64,000 bases of DNA from positions 4,278,812 through 4,342,811 of the forward strand of contig NZ_KZ614149.1 of NCBI RefSeq assembly GCF_002886255.1. Direction: 5' to 3'. This document shows positions 1 to 8,922 of this stretch, one piece after another. The translations under genes and the position numbers were made by a program. This DNA is from Alteribacillus bidgolensis (GTDB taxonomy: Bacteria > Bacillota > Bacilli > Bacillales > Marinococcaceae). Within the stretch, counting starts at the first letter, position 1, and each line of letters opens with the position of its first letter. The notes under the pieces are model-generated. The model did no database searches. It was not told the origin of the DNA and was given only the letters and a program-made list of their open reading frames with translations.

Positions 1-20
1 TTCTCCGTCAAATTGCAGGT

Positions 21-269
21 TCATTGCACGCGTTCTACCTTTCTAAATGGATCTCGTCTTATATGAATAATACATTCTTCGTTAGATGTATGATAAACAA
101 TGGTACCCGGCTCAGCGCGGAAAAGTTCTTTGTTTGCTTCATTATCTGGAATAGAGCGTATAGGCGATACTTCGTGGACGATTTTTTTATCGTATTCTTC
201 GGTATAGTCTAAAATAGACACCAATACAAATTGGTCAGGAAACAAATCTCTCACTTTTTGCCATTTCAT
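21..269 (-). CDS. Small hypothetical protein (82 aa)
   Basis: An 82-residue soluble, charged protein with no signal peptide, membrane segment or motif that I recognise. It is supported as a gene by a complete frame starting at ATG 267-269 with a strong AGGAGGTG-type ribosome binding site a few bases upstream (seen as cacctcc at 272-278), and by balanced amino-acid use. It ends close to the left edge, so its downstream neighbour cannot be seen. The next gene (432) is divergent. Confidence 0.6.
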   Translation of the reverse strand: MKWQKVRDLFPDQFVLVSILDYTEEYDKKIVHEVSPIRSIPDNEANKELFRAEPGTIVYHTSNEECIIHIRRDPFRKVERVQ

Positions 270-431
270 AGAGAGACACCTCCTTTTCTTCTATTATAAA
301 GGAAATAAACACATAAATCATGCTGCTCTTTATTACTAGAGAGAATTACAGGAGGATCACAAGTCGAATGATTCGAATGAAGAAATAGAGTACAGTATAT
401 TAGAAAGGGAGAATGTAAAAGGAGTGGTACG

Positions 432-1358
432 ATGATGAAATACCGGACGCTTGGAAAAACGGGAATGAACGTTTCAGTTATAGGTCTTGGAACATGGCAG
501 TTTGGAGGCGAATGGGGAAGAGAATATAACCAGTCAGAAGTAGATGCCATTTTTGATAAAGCAAGAGAAACAGGTATTAATTTCATTGATACTGCAGAAT
601 GTTACGGTGACCACCTTTCTGAGAAATTTATCGGAAAAGCGATTGAAAAAGATCGTGATCAATGGGTGCTTGCAACGAAGTTCGGTCATAAATTTCATAG
701 TTTATACGACAGAACCCGTCATTACAAAGCGGACGAAGTACTTGAGCAGCTGGACGCCTCTTTACGCGCCCTGCGTACAGATTATATTGACTTGTATCAA
801 TTTCATTCAGGTGTAGGAGAAGAGTTTAATAATGATGACCTGTGGACCATGCTAGACAAGCAGGTACAGGCCGGGAAAATTAAGCATGTTGGATTATCTA
901 TTAAGAAAAACGATGATATTTATCAAACAAGGCAAGCTTCTCAAATAGGAGCGGAAACCATCCAAGTGGTGTATAACCGGCTTGATCGGACACCTGAAGA
1001 AGAAGTATTTCCGTCTTGTGAAGAACAAAATCTAGGAGTGCTTGCTCGCGTTCCGCTTGCCAGCGGCTACCTGAGCGGGAAATATAAGCCAGGTGCGGTG
1101 TTTTCAGAAAATGATGTGCGTCATAGACACGATCAAGAAGAAACGAGAAGAAAATTAGAAGTCGTATCAGAACTCCAGAAAAATGAAGTACCAGAAGACG
1201 TTCCCATGGCGCAATGGGCACTGGCCTGGTGTCTGAAACACTCTGCAGTTACATCTGTTATTCCAGGGTGTAAAAATGCGAAACAAGTTGAATCAAACGC
1301 AAAAGCTGCGGAGCTTGTCATGGTCAATGATAATCATACACAAAGTGTTATAAAATAA
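432..1358 (+). CDS. Aldo/keto reductase
   Basis: An NADPH-dependent aldo/keto reductase acting in the cytoplasm on carbonyl compounds; the physiological substrate cannot be told. The family signature is clear: the N terminus (YRTLGKTGMNVSVIGLGTW), the catalytic tetrad Asp (FIDTAECYGD: D and Y), Lys (LATKFGHK) and His (LYQFHSGVG), and the C-terminal cofactor-binding stretch SVIPGCKNAKQVESN. Length (308 aa) is normal for the family. ATG 432 and 435 are both possible; a weak GGAG lies just upstream at 420-423. It stands alone, with a hairpin after it at 1370-1394. Confidence 0.9.
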   Translation: MMKYRTLGKTGMNVSVIGLGTWQFGGEWGREYNQSEVDAIFDKARETGINFIDTAECYGDHLSEKFIGKAIEKDRDQWVLATKFGHKFHSLYDRTRHYKADEVLEQLDASLRALRTDYIDLYQFHSGVGEEFNNDDLWTMLDKQVQAGKIKHVGLSIKKNDDIYQTRQASQIGAETIQVVYNRLDRTPEEEVFPSCEEQNLGVLARVPLASGYLSGKYKPGAVFSENDVRHRHDQEETRRKLEVVSELQKNEVPEDVPMAQWALAWCLKHSAVTSVIPGCKNAKQVESNAKAAELVMVNDNHTQSVIK

Positions 1359-1369
1359 TCGAACAGCTG

Positions 1370-1400
1370 CTGCCCCTTTTTTAGGAAGAGGCAGTTTTGT
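1370..1400 (+). terminator. Possible terminator after the aldo/keto reductase
   Basis: An imperfect hairpin (CTGCCCC ... GAGGCAG, 1370-1394) followed by TTTTG, 12 bases after the aldo/keto reductase stop codon. Confidence 0.5.
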
Positions 1401-1770
1401 TTAGTTTAAGAAAATATATTACGAATCCTGGTTTATTGTGCAGTCATGCAAAGACTGGACTGTGGTATCTCGAATATGAAAAAGCTGACACCGCCTAATG
1501 AAAGAAGATATTTTTTAATCATTCAATTATGAATTATTAATTCTAAATTGAATTAATTACTGATATAGGTTTATTCCATATTTTGATGCAGCTATGAATC
1601 ATCATTCATTAGGTGTGGAATGGCGTACTTGCATAAATAGATAGATTCAAACCCTTGAAAAAAGAGAATGGCAACTTTAATCTGAGATCAACAGTTTGGC
1701 ATATTTATTGCAATTATTTAATTGTAATCATAAAAACTAAAATATTGAAAGCGATTACAAAAATAGAGAC
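1401..1770. other. AT-rich gap without a recognisable gene
   Basis: About 370 bases of AT-rich sequence without a convincing frame, ribosome binding site or strong hairpin. A frame can be read from 1655 to 1858, but it runs out of phase with the dehydrogenase remnant described next and is not believed. The stretch may hold the eroded front part of that gene. Confidence 0.5.
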
Positions 1771-1921
1771 AAAAAAGGAGAGAATTATTTTTATGCACGT
1801 ATGCAGCGTTATGAAGAATCAGGAAACCCAGAAGATAAACCAGCAGAGACAATCATAGAAAAAGTAAAGAATGGTGAATTAGGGTTGCAAAACAGGAAAA
1901 GGTTTCTACGTGTATTCCTAA
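1771..1921 (+). pseudogene. 3-hydroxyacyl-CoA dehydrogenase, C-terminal remnant
   Basis: Read in the frame of 1789, this encodes YFYARMQRYEESGNP followed by EDKPAETIIEKVKNGELGLQ. After a one-base shift at about 1885-1890 it continues TGKGFYVYS and a stop at 1919-1921. The ending GELG(L/R)xTGKGFYxY is the hallmark C terminus of 3-hydroxyacyl-CoA dehydrogenases, the third step of beta-oxidation. Only about 48 of some 290 residues survive, and the front and the Rossmann domain are absent. An enoyl-CoA hydratase relic follows 25 bases later, so the two were probably one operon. The family call rests on the terminal motif only. Confidence 0.6.
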
Positions 1922-1945
1922 ATAATAACTAGGAGAGTGAGGCAA

Positions 1946-2712
1946 ATGAAGTTTAATTATATATTACTAGAAAGAGAAGAACAGGTAGCGTTTATTATCA
2001 TTAACCGACCGGAAGTGCGAATGCATTAAATAAAGATACATTAGATGAAATACTCGCTGCTCTTGAACAAGTAAGACAAGATGAGGAAGCAGGATGTGTT
2101 GTATTTACAGGCAGTGGAGAAAAGTCTTTTGCGGCGGGGGCTGATATTTTCCAGCTTGAGAAAAAATCCAGCATAGACATATTGCACTCAAATGGCATGC
2201 AGGAAGTTTATGATAAAATTGAAAGTTTTGAAAAACCTACGATCGCCATGGTTAATGGCTTAGCACTGGGGGGAGGTTGTGAACTTGCTATGTCCTGCGA
2301 GATTGCATCGAAAAATGCCAAACTCGGTCTTCCCGAGCTGAATTTAGCTATTATTCCAGGAGCGGGCGGAACGAAAAGATTAGCTAGATTAATCGGAAAA
2401 GGAAAAGCAATGGAGTGGATTCTTTCCGGTAAAATTGTCCTGCCTGAAGAAGCATACCAATTTGGATTAGTTAGTGAGGTGGCAGAACTCGATGAATTAC
2501 TCACAAAAACGAAAGAATGGGCTGGCTCCATTTTGGCTAAAGGACCATTGGCCGTTCGACTAGCAAAGCTTTCTGTCAATCTGGGATATGAAACGGATAT
2601 GAAAACAGGTCTTGCCATTGAAAAACTATCCCAAGCAGTACTGTTTGATTCAGATGATAAAACAGAAGGAACTAGAGCATTTTTAGAAAAAAGAGAGCCA
2701 TCGTTCGTTTAA
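1946..2712 (+). pseudogene. Enoyl-CoA hydratase/isomerase, frameshifted
   Basis: A crotonase-family gene hydrating enoyl-CoA in beta-oxidation. It starts at ATG 1946 behind GGAGAG (MKFNYILLEREEQVAFIIINRPE), then reaches a stop at 2027-2029. Reading on from 2020 in the next frame restores NALNKDTLDEI and then a full crotonase domain to 2712: the oxyanion-hole segment KSFAAGADIFQL, the second segment ALGGGCELAMSCE, and PELNLAIIPGAGGT with the catalytic-type Glu. One base appears lost between NRPEVR and NAL. The rest (about 255 aa) is intact, so decay is recent, or the indel is a sequence error. Its upstream partner is a clear remnant. Confidence 0.85.
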
Positions 2713-2834
2713 AGGCTGTTAACAAAAATGAAAGCAGCCTGGTGGTTAAGAAGCAGCTTCATGGAAAGGTATTTTCTTTCTCAACTGCAGATGAGCAAAG
2801 ACTGGCTCTGTTGGAAAAAAGAAAAAGGAAGTAC

Positions 2835-2866
2835 AAGGTTGTCCACAATAACGGACAACCTTTTTA
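2835..2866 (+). terminator. Rho-independent terminator
   Basis: Perfect 10-bp stem AAGGTTGTCC (2835-2844) / GGACAACCTT (2853-2862), 8-base loop, then a T run. It closes the enoyl-CoA hydratase transcript and separates it from the iron alcohol dehydrogenase. Confidence 0.9.
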
Positions 2867-2983
2867 ATACTTACGGGATCAAGGTATATTGGGGCTGATA
2901 AGGGCGCTTGCGCTTTTCTTAGAACATTGTAAAAAATTGCTGTAAGAAGGAGAATTATTATGAAAGCGAGAATGAATTAGTAA

Positions 2984-2997
2984 TGAAAGCGCTTAAA
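2984..2997 (+). promoter_or_regulatory. Candidate cre (CcpA) site upstream of iron-ADH
   Basis: TGAAAGCGCTTAAA matches the Bacillus catabolite-responsive element TGWAANCGNTNWCA at all but one position. It lies 40 bases before the TTG start of the iron alcohol dehydrogenase, a place suited to catabolite repression. I could not find a convincing -24/-12 promoter in the same gap. Confidence 0.5.
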
Positions 2998-3036
2998 AAT
3001 TATTCAGCTTACTTTTGACTAGAAAGGAAGAGGTCA

Positions 3037-4182
3037 TTGATCACGAAGTTTATAGCTCCTGAAATTATCTTTGGTGAAGAGGCTATACAGCAAACAGGCG
3101 AGAGTTTTCTCCGCCTCGGTGCTCAAAGAGTACTAATCGTAAGTGATCCAGGCGTAGCTGAAGCAGGCTGGACAGAAAAAGCAATACATAGTCTTACTGA
3201 AGCTTCGTTAACTTATATATCCTACTTTGAAGCGACGACAAATCCGCAAGTTAAGGAAGTAGAAAAAGGAGCACAAATCTATATAGAGAATGAATGTGAG
3301 GCTGTACTTGGAGTAGGCGGGGGAAGTGCACTTGATGTGGCCAAAGCGATAGCTGTATTAGTTAACAATGGAGGGAGAATAGAAGATTATGAAGGCATTG
3401 ATAAAATAAATAAGCCTCTTCCTCCAACTATAATGATTTCCACTACATCCGGCTCCGGCTCAGAGGTATCTCAATTTGCCATTATTTTAGACCCAGCCAG
3501 AAAAAAGAAAATGACGATTGTTTCAAAATCACTTGTGCCGGATATTGCCATCGTTGATCCCTTTACTTTAATGACAAAGGATAGCTTATTAACAGCTGCC
3601 ACTGGTCTAGATGTGTTAACTCATGCAATTGAGGCTTATGTAAGTGTAGCAGCGACTCCGTTAACAGATGTACAAGCCATCCGTTCAATGGAATTGGCAG
3701 AACGTTACTTGCGCCCTTCTGTAGCTTCAAAAACAAATTTGGAAGCAAAAAAAGCAATGGCTATGTCAAGTTTGCAGGCAGGGTTAGCTTTTTCGAATGC
3801 CATACTTGGGGCAGTTCATGCAATGTCACATGCAATCGGAGGGCAGTATGAGCTTTCACATGGGGAAATAAACAGCATTTTACTGCCTCATGTCATGGAG
3901 TTCAATTTTATTGCTGCACCAGAACGGTTCGCACATATTGGAACTATTTTTTGTAAACAAGAGTACAGCGATAGACGAATAGATTATGGACGTACTGCAA
4001 TTGCAGCTATTAGGAATTTAGCAGATGATATAGGAGCACCTAAAACTCTACGTGAAGCTGGCTTGAAAAAACCTGATTATGAGCTTATGGCTGACATTGC
4101 TCTTAATGACGCATGTATGGTAACAAATCCAAGAGATGTTACAAAGAAAGACATCGAACAATTATTACAAAATGCTTATTAA
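3037..4182 (+). CDS. Iron-containing alcohol dehydrogenase
   Basis: Group III (Fe-type) alcohol dehydrogenase, NAD(P)-dependent and cytoplasmic. Visible features are the GVGGGSALDVAKA nucleotide loop (about residues 93-105), STTSGSGSEVS, and the metal-binding Asp/His set in GLDVLTHAIEAYVS and in AVHAMSHAIGGQYELSHGE. Length, 381 aa, is typical. TTG 3037 is taken as the start because AAAGGAAGAGG lies just before it and no ATG fits. The histidine kinase gene follows after 14 bases, so enzyme, kinase and regulator look co-transcribed. The substrate is unknown, but the zinc-ADH/ALDH operon facing it suggests an alcohol or diol. Confidence 0.9.
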   Translation: MITKFIAPEIIFGEEAIQQTGESFLRLGAQRVLIVSDPGVAEAGWTEKAIHSLTEASLTYISYFEATTNPQVKEVEKGAQIYIENECEAVLGVGGGSALDVAKAIAVLVNNGGRIEDYEGIDKINKPLPPTIMISTTSGSGSEVSQFAIILDPARKKKMTIVSKSLVPDIAIVDPFTLMTKDSLLTAATGLDVLTHAIEAYVSVAATPLTDVQAIRSMELAERYLRPSVASKTNLEAKKAMAMSSLQAGLAFSNAILGAVHAMSHAIGGQYELSHGEINSILLPHVMEFNFIAAPERFAHIGTIFCKQEYSDRRIDYGRTAIAAIRNLADDIGAPKTLREAGLKKPDYELMADIALNDACMVTNPRDVTKKDIEQLLQNAY

Positions 4183-4196
4183 AAAGGAGAAGAAGC

Positions 4197-5858
4197 ATGT
4201 TTCACGAAAAGGAAGCAGTCATTGAGAAGCTGACTGGTGTAAAGTCTTCCAAAAAGAGTTATTATACAGAGCTTAAAAGAACGATTGCAGAACTAGAAAG
4301 AAAAAATAAAAAATTAGAAGTTTTGAGCGACATCGCAAAAGGGTTTCATGTACACCGGCCTATACAGGAATCACTTGAACGGGTTATAAGCCAATTATAT
4401 GATATGTATCCTATGCAGCGGATCAGTCTTTCCTTGTTAATAGACGGAGAACTTCAACTGCAAAGTATGTATCCTGATATTTTAGCACCATTTCCGGCGG
4501 GTACTATTTTTCCAAAGGAAGAATCCCTATATTGGAAAGCTGCGGAGAGAGATATTATTGTTATTCACGAATTTGATGAATCAACGATTCATTTTAAAGA
4601 AGAAATAGCCCTAGCTAGGATTAACATTTACCATCTCTGTATTGTTCCTTTGATTGTGAAAGAAGAATTGGTAGGAGTTCTTTCCTTTGGCAGTGAAGAT
4701 AGAATAAACTATGACATATCTGATATAGAGTTTTTAAGACAGCTTTCTGATCATTTAGCGGTCCTGGTCGAAAATGCAAGGTTATATCAAGCGGTGCTGC
4801 AAGGAAGGGATGAATGGGAGCAAACATTTCAAGCTGTAGCTGACATTTTAATATTAACGGATCGAAATCAACGGATTGTACGATGCAATAAAGCTGCTAA
4901 TGATTTTTTTCATGTAGAGGAATTGATTGGGAGTTCGTTCCACGAATTGATATGCAGGGAATCTCACCATCCCTGTCCTTTTGAAGATAGCTTTTATACG
5001 AACGAAATGAAAAACTATCAGTTAACGATACAACCAGAAAGAGTTTGCGATATCCAAACATTTCCCGTAATCGACGAAAAACAAACAAGCATTGGAATGG
5101 TTATTTACATAAAAGATGTTACAGAAAAAATAAGAACACAGGCACAATTAGAGCATTCTGGAAAACTGGCAGCCATCGGAGAAATGGCAGCTGGGGTTGC
5201 ACATGAATTAAATAGTCCGCTTACAGCTATTTTAGGAAATACACAATTACTGAAACGTTCAATGGGACAAGAAAATGCAAACTATAATTTAGTCGAGGGT
5301 ATTGAGAGAAGTGGGAATCGCTGCAAAACAACCATTAAAAATTTATTATCTTTTTCTAGACCTGAAAAAAATGAAACAACACAGTGTTCATTTCAACAAG
5401 CAGCAGAAGATGTTTTAAGTTTAATTGGTTTTCAAATTGAAAGAGAACAAATTACGATTAATAAAGAATTCGCTCCTGACCTGCCTTCTATTAAAGGCAA
5501 TCCGCATCAAATAGAACAGGTTTTAATTAATTTATTATTAAACGCCAAAGATGCTCTTTTGAGTAAAAAAGAAAGTAAAAAAATCATAACAATAGAGACA
5601 GGTATAATGGAGCATGCTCAGGAAAAAGGGAATTACATTTCTGTTAAAGATAATGGAATTGGAATGGAAGAAAACGTTATGAAGAATATATTCAAACCTT
5701 TTTATTCGACGAAATATAAACAAAGAGGCACCGGGCTTGGACTTTCAGTCAGCCTAGATATTTCTAAATCGCATAATGGCACAATATTAGTGAGCAGCAA
5801 AAAAGGAAGCGGCAGTGAGTTTACCCTTTGGCTTCCACAAGAAGGGGGTAGTCCATGA
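4197..5858 (+). CDS. Soluble sensor histidine kinase (GAF-PAS-HisKA-HATPase)
   Basis: A 553-aa cytoplasmic histidine kinase without membrane segments. Order: a short N-terminal coiled coil (about 20-45), a GAF-like domain (about 50-205), a PAS domain (about 215-325, DILILTDRNQRIVRCNKAA), HisKA with the phospho-accepting His336 in GVAHELNSPLTAILGN, then HATPase with N box (INLLLNAKDAL), G1 (DNGIGM), F (FKPFYSTK) and G2 (GTGLGLS). The start is ATG 4197, preceded by AAAAGGAGAAGAAGC, rather than an earlier in-frame ATG inside the ADH gene. It overlaps the next regulator gene by four bases, so the two form a two-component pair, probably reading an intracellular metabolite through GAF or PAS. Confidence 0.9.
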   Translation: MFHEKEAVIEKLTGVKSSKKSYYTELKRTIAELERKNKKLEVLSDIAKGFHVHRPIQESLERVISQLYDMYPMQRISLSLLIDGELQLQSMYPDILAPFPAGTIFPKEESLYWKAAERDIIVIHEFDESTIHFKEEIALARINIYHLCIVPLIVKEELVGVLSFGSEDRINYDISDIEFLRQLSDHLAVLVENARLYQAVLQGRDEWEQTFQAVADILILTDRNQRIVRCNKAANDFFHVEELIGSSFHELICRESHHPCPFEDSFYTNEMKNYQLTIQPERVCDIQTFPVIDEKQTSIGMVIYIKDVTEKIRTQAQLEHSGKLAAIGEMAAGVAHELNSPLTAILGNTQLLKRSMGQENANYNLVEGIERSGNRCKTTIKNLLSFSRPEKNETTQCSFQQAAEDVLSLIGFQIEREQITINKEFAPDLPSIKGNPHQIEQVLINLLLNAKDALLSKKESKKIITIETGIMEHAQEKGNYISVKDNGIGMEENVMKNIFKPFYSTKYKQRGTGLGLSVSLDISKSHNGTILVSSKKGSGSEFTLWLPQEGGSP

Positions 5859-7270
5859 ATATACTTACGATTGATGATGATAGAGAAATATTAGATTTTT
5901 TTCATCATTTATTTCATCAAAAAGGTCACCAGTTATACTTTGCGCATGATAAAAGCTCAACAGAGAAGGCAATCAAGCGTACTTCCCTGGAAATTGCGTT
6001 TATTGATTTGAAGCTTCCTGATGTATCTGGTTTACAATTACTAAAAAAAGTAAAACAAGCACATCCAGCATGCAAAGTAGTGATGATGACTGGATACAGC
6101 ACGGTACAGACCGCTGTAGAAGCAATTAAGCTTGGAGCGGAAGATTATATTGAAAAGCCTTTTGAAGACATAACACTTATAGAAAAAGTGATTCAGCCTG
6201 AAAAAGATCAACAGGACATTGACTCTTACATTCAACTTGCAAAAAATTCTGGATTAATAGTTGGAAAAAGCCAGTCCATGAAAGAGGTTGTACGCATTGC
6301 CTCAAAGTTTGCAACAAAAAACCTCAACATATTGATTGATGGAGAAACGGGGACTGGTAAAGAAGTGATGGCAAGATATATACATGAAGCTTCTAGTAAG
6401 AAACAGAATGAAGGACCTTTCCTTGCTTTAAATTGCGGCGCTGTCGCAGAACAAATATTAGAGAGTGAACTATTTGGTCATGAAAGCGGAGCATTTACAG
6501 GAGCTGCTAAAACCCGTAAAGGATATTTCGAACTTGCTTCTAATGGAACACTGCTTCTTGATGAAATTGGAGAAGCCAGTATGCCCATTCAAGTTAAATT
6601 GCTAAGGGTCTTAGAATCTAGAGAATTTATGAGAGTCGGCGGGGAAAAAATCCTGCGCACAGGCGCACGTATTTTAGCTGCAACGAACCGTAATTTACGA
6701 AGAGAAGTAGAAAAAAACAGGTTCAGGGAGGACTTGTTATTTAGACTTGAAGCTGTAACGATAACCATACCGCCTTTGCGGGAGAGGAAAGAAGATTTGT
6801 TAGAGATTTCCTATTTTATTTTGAATAAAGAAGGCCTCTCTCATCTTACATTAAGTGAAGAGGCTTTGGAGCTATTGTATGAACATGAATGGCCTGGAAA
6901 TATTAGGGAACTGACAAATGTATTGCTAAGAGGATCAGCAGAATTAGAGGATAATGCTAATGTTATTCTTCCTAATCATTTATATATTCCTTTAAATGTC
7001 TCAAAAGTAAAGGGTCAAAACAATTTTATAGAAACAGACAGTGGACCAATTTCTGCTCAGTGGAAGGCCGAAATATTGAAAAGTATAGACAGAGGAGATT
7101 CCTTGAATTTATCTCATGTTATGGAAGATATGAAAAAAGCGGAATTGCAGGTGAGCAGAGAAATTGCAAAAAAAGCACTTCGTACCGCTAATGGCAGCCA
7201 AAAAGAAGCAGCTGAAAAATTGGGAGTGAATCCAAGAAAATTAAGGTATATATTGAACGAAAAGAATTAA
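5855..7270 (+). CDS. NtrC-family sigma-54-dependent response regulator
   Basis: Response regulator that activates sigma-54 (SigL) promoters. The receiver domain (1-120) has DDD at 7-9, the phospho-acceptor Asp51 (FIDLKLPDVSG) and Lys (IEKPFED). The AAA+ domain (about 140-370) has Walker A GETGTGKE, the sigma-54 contact loop GAFTGA, and the Walker B-like GTLLLDEIGE. The C terminus is a Fis-type helix-turn-helix (GSQKEAAEKLGVNPRKLRYILNE). The GAFTGA loop is intact, which argues for real sigma-54 contact. ATG overlaps the kinase stop (ATGA). The likely target is the ADH/ALDH operon that converges on it, which has a strong -24/-12 promoter. Confidence 0.93.
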   Translation: MNILTIDDDREILDFFHHLFHQKGHQLYFAHDKSSTEKAIKRTSLEIAFIDLKLPDVSGLQLLKKVKQAHPACKVVMMTGYSTVQTAVEAIKLGAEDYIEKPFEDITLIEKVIQPEKDQQDIDSYIQLAKNSGLIVGKSQSMKEVVRIASKFATKNLNILIDGETGTGKEVMARYIHEASSKKQNEGPFLALNCGAVAEQILESELFGHESGAFTGAAKTRKGYFELASNGTLLLDEIGEASMPIQVKLLRVLESREFMRVGGEKILRTGARILAATNRNLRREVEKNRFREDLLFRLEAVTITIPPLRERKEDLLEISYFILNKEGLSHLTLSEEALELLYEHEWPGNIRELTNVLLRGSAELEDNANVILPNHLYIPLNVSKVKGQNNFIETDSGPISAQWKAEILKSIDRGDSLNLSHVMEDMKKAELQVSREIAKKALRTANGSQKEAAEKLGVNPRKLRYILNEKN

Positions 7271-7299
7271 GCTGAAAATGGACGTTTTCGGCACAGAAA

Positions 7300-7328
7300 G
7301 GAGCAGTCACTGGGCTTTCGACTGCTCC
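7300..7328. terminator. Hairpin between convergent regulator and ALDH genes
   Basis: Perfect 9-bp stem GGAGCAGTC (7300-7308) / GACTGCTCC (7320-7328) in the 70-base gap between two converging genes. T runs on either side are short, so termination is likely but not assured. Confidence 0.55.
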
Positions 7329-7340
7329 TCATTGGCATTT

Positions 7341-8861
7341 TTAAAAGAATCCAAGTTTATTTTCACTGTAACTGACGAGTAAATTTTTCGTTTGTTGGTA
7401 ATGGGAAAGCATCATTTGATGGTTTTCTCTGCCAATGCCGGACTTTTTGTATCCTCCAAATGCAGCATGAGCGGGGTAATCGTGATAACAATTTGTCCAG
7501 ACTCTTCCGGCTTGAATGTTTCGGCCAAAGCGGTATGCTTGGTTAATATTTCTGGTCCATACCCCTGCCCCGAGACCGTACAATGTGTTGTTAGCCATTT
7601 CTAAAGCTTGCTGGGCAGTATCGAAAGTGGTTACAGAAACAACCGGTCCAAATATCTCTTCCTGAAAAATCCGCATACGGTTATTACCTTTAAAAATAGT
7701 CGGCTGAATGTAATAACCGTTCTCTAACTCTCCGCTCTTTATTTGTTTCTCTCCACCTATAAGACATTCTGCCCCTTCTTTTTTGCCGATATCGAGATAA
7801 GACATGATTTTCTCCATTTGTTCTTGAGAAGTCTGAGCTCCCATCATTGTTTCCGTGTCAAGAGGATGACCAGTCTTAATAGCTTCTACCCGAGCAAGGG
7901 CTTTTTCCATAAAATCGTCATAGATGGAAGACTGTATTAATGCACGGGAAGGACAAGTACATACTTCTCCTTGATTTAAGGCAAACATGACAAATCCTTC
8001 TACAGCTTTATCTAGATAGGCATCATCGTTTTCCATTACATCATCAAAAAATATGTTCGGAGATTTTCCACCCAATTCTAATGTGACGGGAATAATATTT
8101 TCTGATGCGTATTGCATGATCAACCTTCCCGTAGTGGTTTCTCCGGTAAAGGCTACTTTTTGAATTCTGCTGCTTGAAGCTAATGGTTTACCTGCTTCGA
8201 CTCCAAAACCGTTAACAATATTCAAGACTCCTGGAGGGAGAAGGTCTGCTATAACTTCCAGCCAAATCATAATAGAAGCAGGAGTCTGCTCAGCTGGTTT
8301 TAATACAATGGTATTTCCTGCTGCAAGAGCAGGAGCAATTTTCCATGAAGCCATAAGCAAGGGGAAATTCCATGGTATAATTTGGCCGACAACGCCAAGC
8401 GGCTCGTGAAAATGATAAGCAACAGTGTCGTCAGATATTTGAGAAAGTGAACCTTCTTGTGATCGAATTGCACTAGCAAAATATCGGAAATGGTCGATCG
8501 CTAAAGGAATGTCAGCGTTCAAAGTTTCCCGTATAGCTTTGCCGTTGTCCCACGTTTCAGCTAAAGCAAGTTCTTCTTTATGGTCTTCCATTCTATCAGC
8601 AATTTTAAGAAGGAGATTTGCACGTTCTGTTGGTGAGTGTGCAGCCCAAACATTTTTGACATTATGCGCAGCATCTAAGGCTCGTTCAATATCTTCTTTG
8701 GAAGAACGAGCAATTTCACAAAAAGCTTCTCCTGTAACCGGCGTGACATTTTCAAAATAATCCCCTTTTACTGGAGGTTTCCATTCACCATTTATAAAGT
8801 TTTCATATTTTGATTGAAATGAAATTAGAGCATTTTTTGTATTTGGACTAGCGTAAAGCAT
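7341..8861 (-). CDS. NAD-dependent aldehyde dehydrogenase
   Basis: A 506-aa aldehyde dehydrogenase of the acetaldehyde dehydrogenase/AldA-AcoD type, oxidising an aldehyde to the acid with NAD. Motifs: PWNFPLLMASWKIAPALAAGNT, the NAD loop FTGETTTG, the general base Glu262 in LELGGKSPN, and the catalytic Cys301 in NQGEVCTCPSR. The segment EEIFGPVVSV is also present. ATG 8859-8861 has AAAGGAG upstream (tcctttc at 8873-8879). It follows the zinc-ADH by about 60 bases on the same strand, so alcohol goes to aldehyde and then to acid in one operon, most likely from the sigma-54 promoter at 9984-10000. Confidence 0.93.
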   Translation of the reverse strand: MLYASPNTKNALISFQSKYENFINGEWKPPVKGDYFENVTPVTGEAFCEIARSSKEDIERALDAAHNVKNVWAAHSPTERANLLLKIADRMEDHKEELALAETWDNGKAIRETLNADIPLAIDHFRYFASAIRSQEGSLSQISDDTVAYHFHEPLGVVGQIIPWNFPLLMASWKIAPALAAGNTIVLKPAEQTPASIMIWLEVIADLLPPGVLNIVNGFGVEAGKPLASSSRIQKVAFTGETTTGRLIMQYASENIIPVTLELGGKSPNIFFDDVMENDDAYLDKAVEGFVMFALNQGEVCTCPSRALIQSSIYDDFMEKALARVEAIKTGHPLDTETMMGAQTSQEQMEKIMSYLDIGKKEGAECLIGGEKQIKSGELENGYYIQPTIFKGNNRMRIFQEEIFGPVVSVTTFDTAQQALEMANNTLYGLGAGVWTRNINQAYRFGRNIQAGRVWTNCYHDYPAHAAFGGYKKSGIGRENHQMMLSHYQQTKNLLVSYSENKLGFF

Positions 8862-8922
8862 AAGTATATGACTCCTTTCTTAGGGGAAGGGTGCACGAAA
8901 AGTTTTGCCCTTTATAAGCTCA

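Noticed and set aside
1605..1640. Another -24/-12-like sequence (TGGCGTACTTGC)
   Set aside because: The distance between GG and GC is two to four bases off, so sigma-54 would not recognise it.
1655..1858. A 67-aa open frame before the enoyl-CoA hydratase
   Set aside because: The dehydrogenase C-terminal motif is read in a different frame over the same bases; no ribosome site.
2880..3036. A sigma-54 promoter in front of the iron alcohol dehydrogenase
   Set aside because: GG and GC dinucleotides occur (around 2890-2915) but not at the required spacing; only the adh-aldh operon has a proper site.
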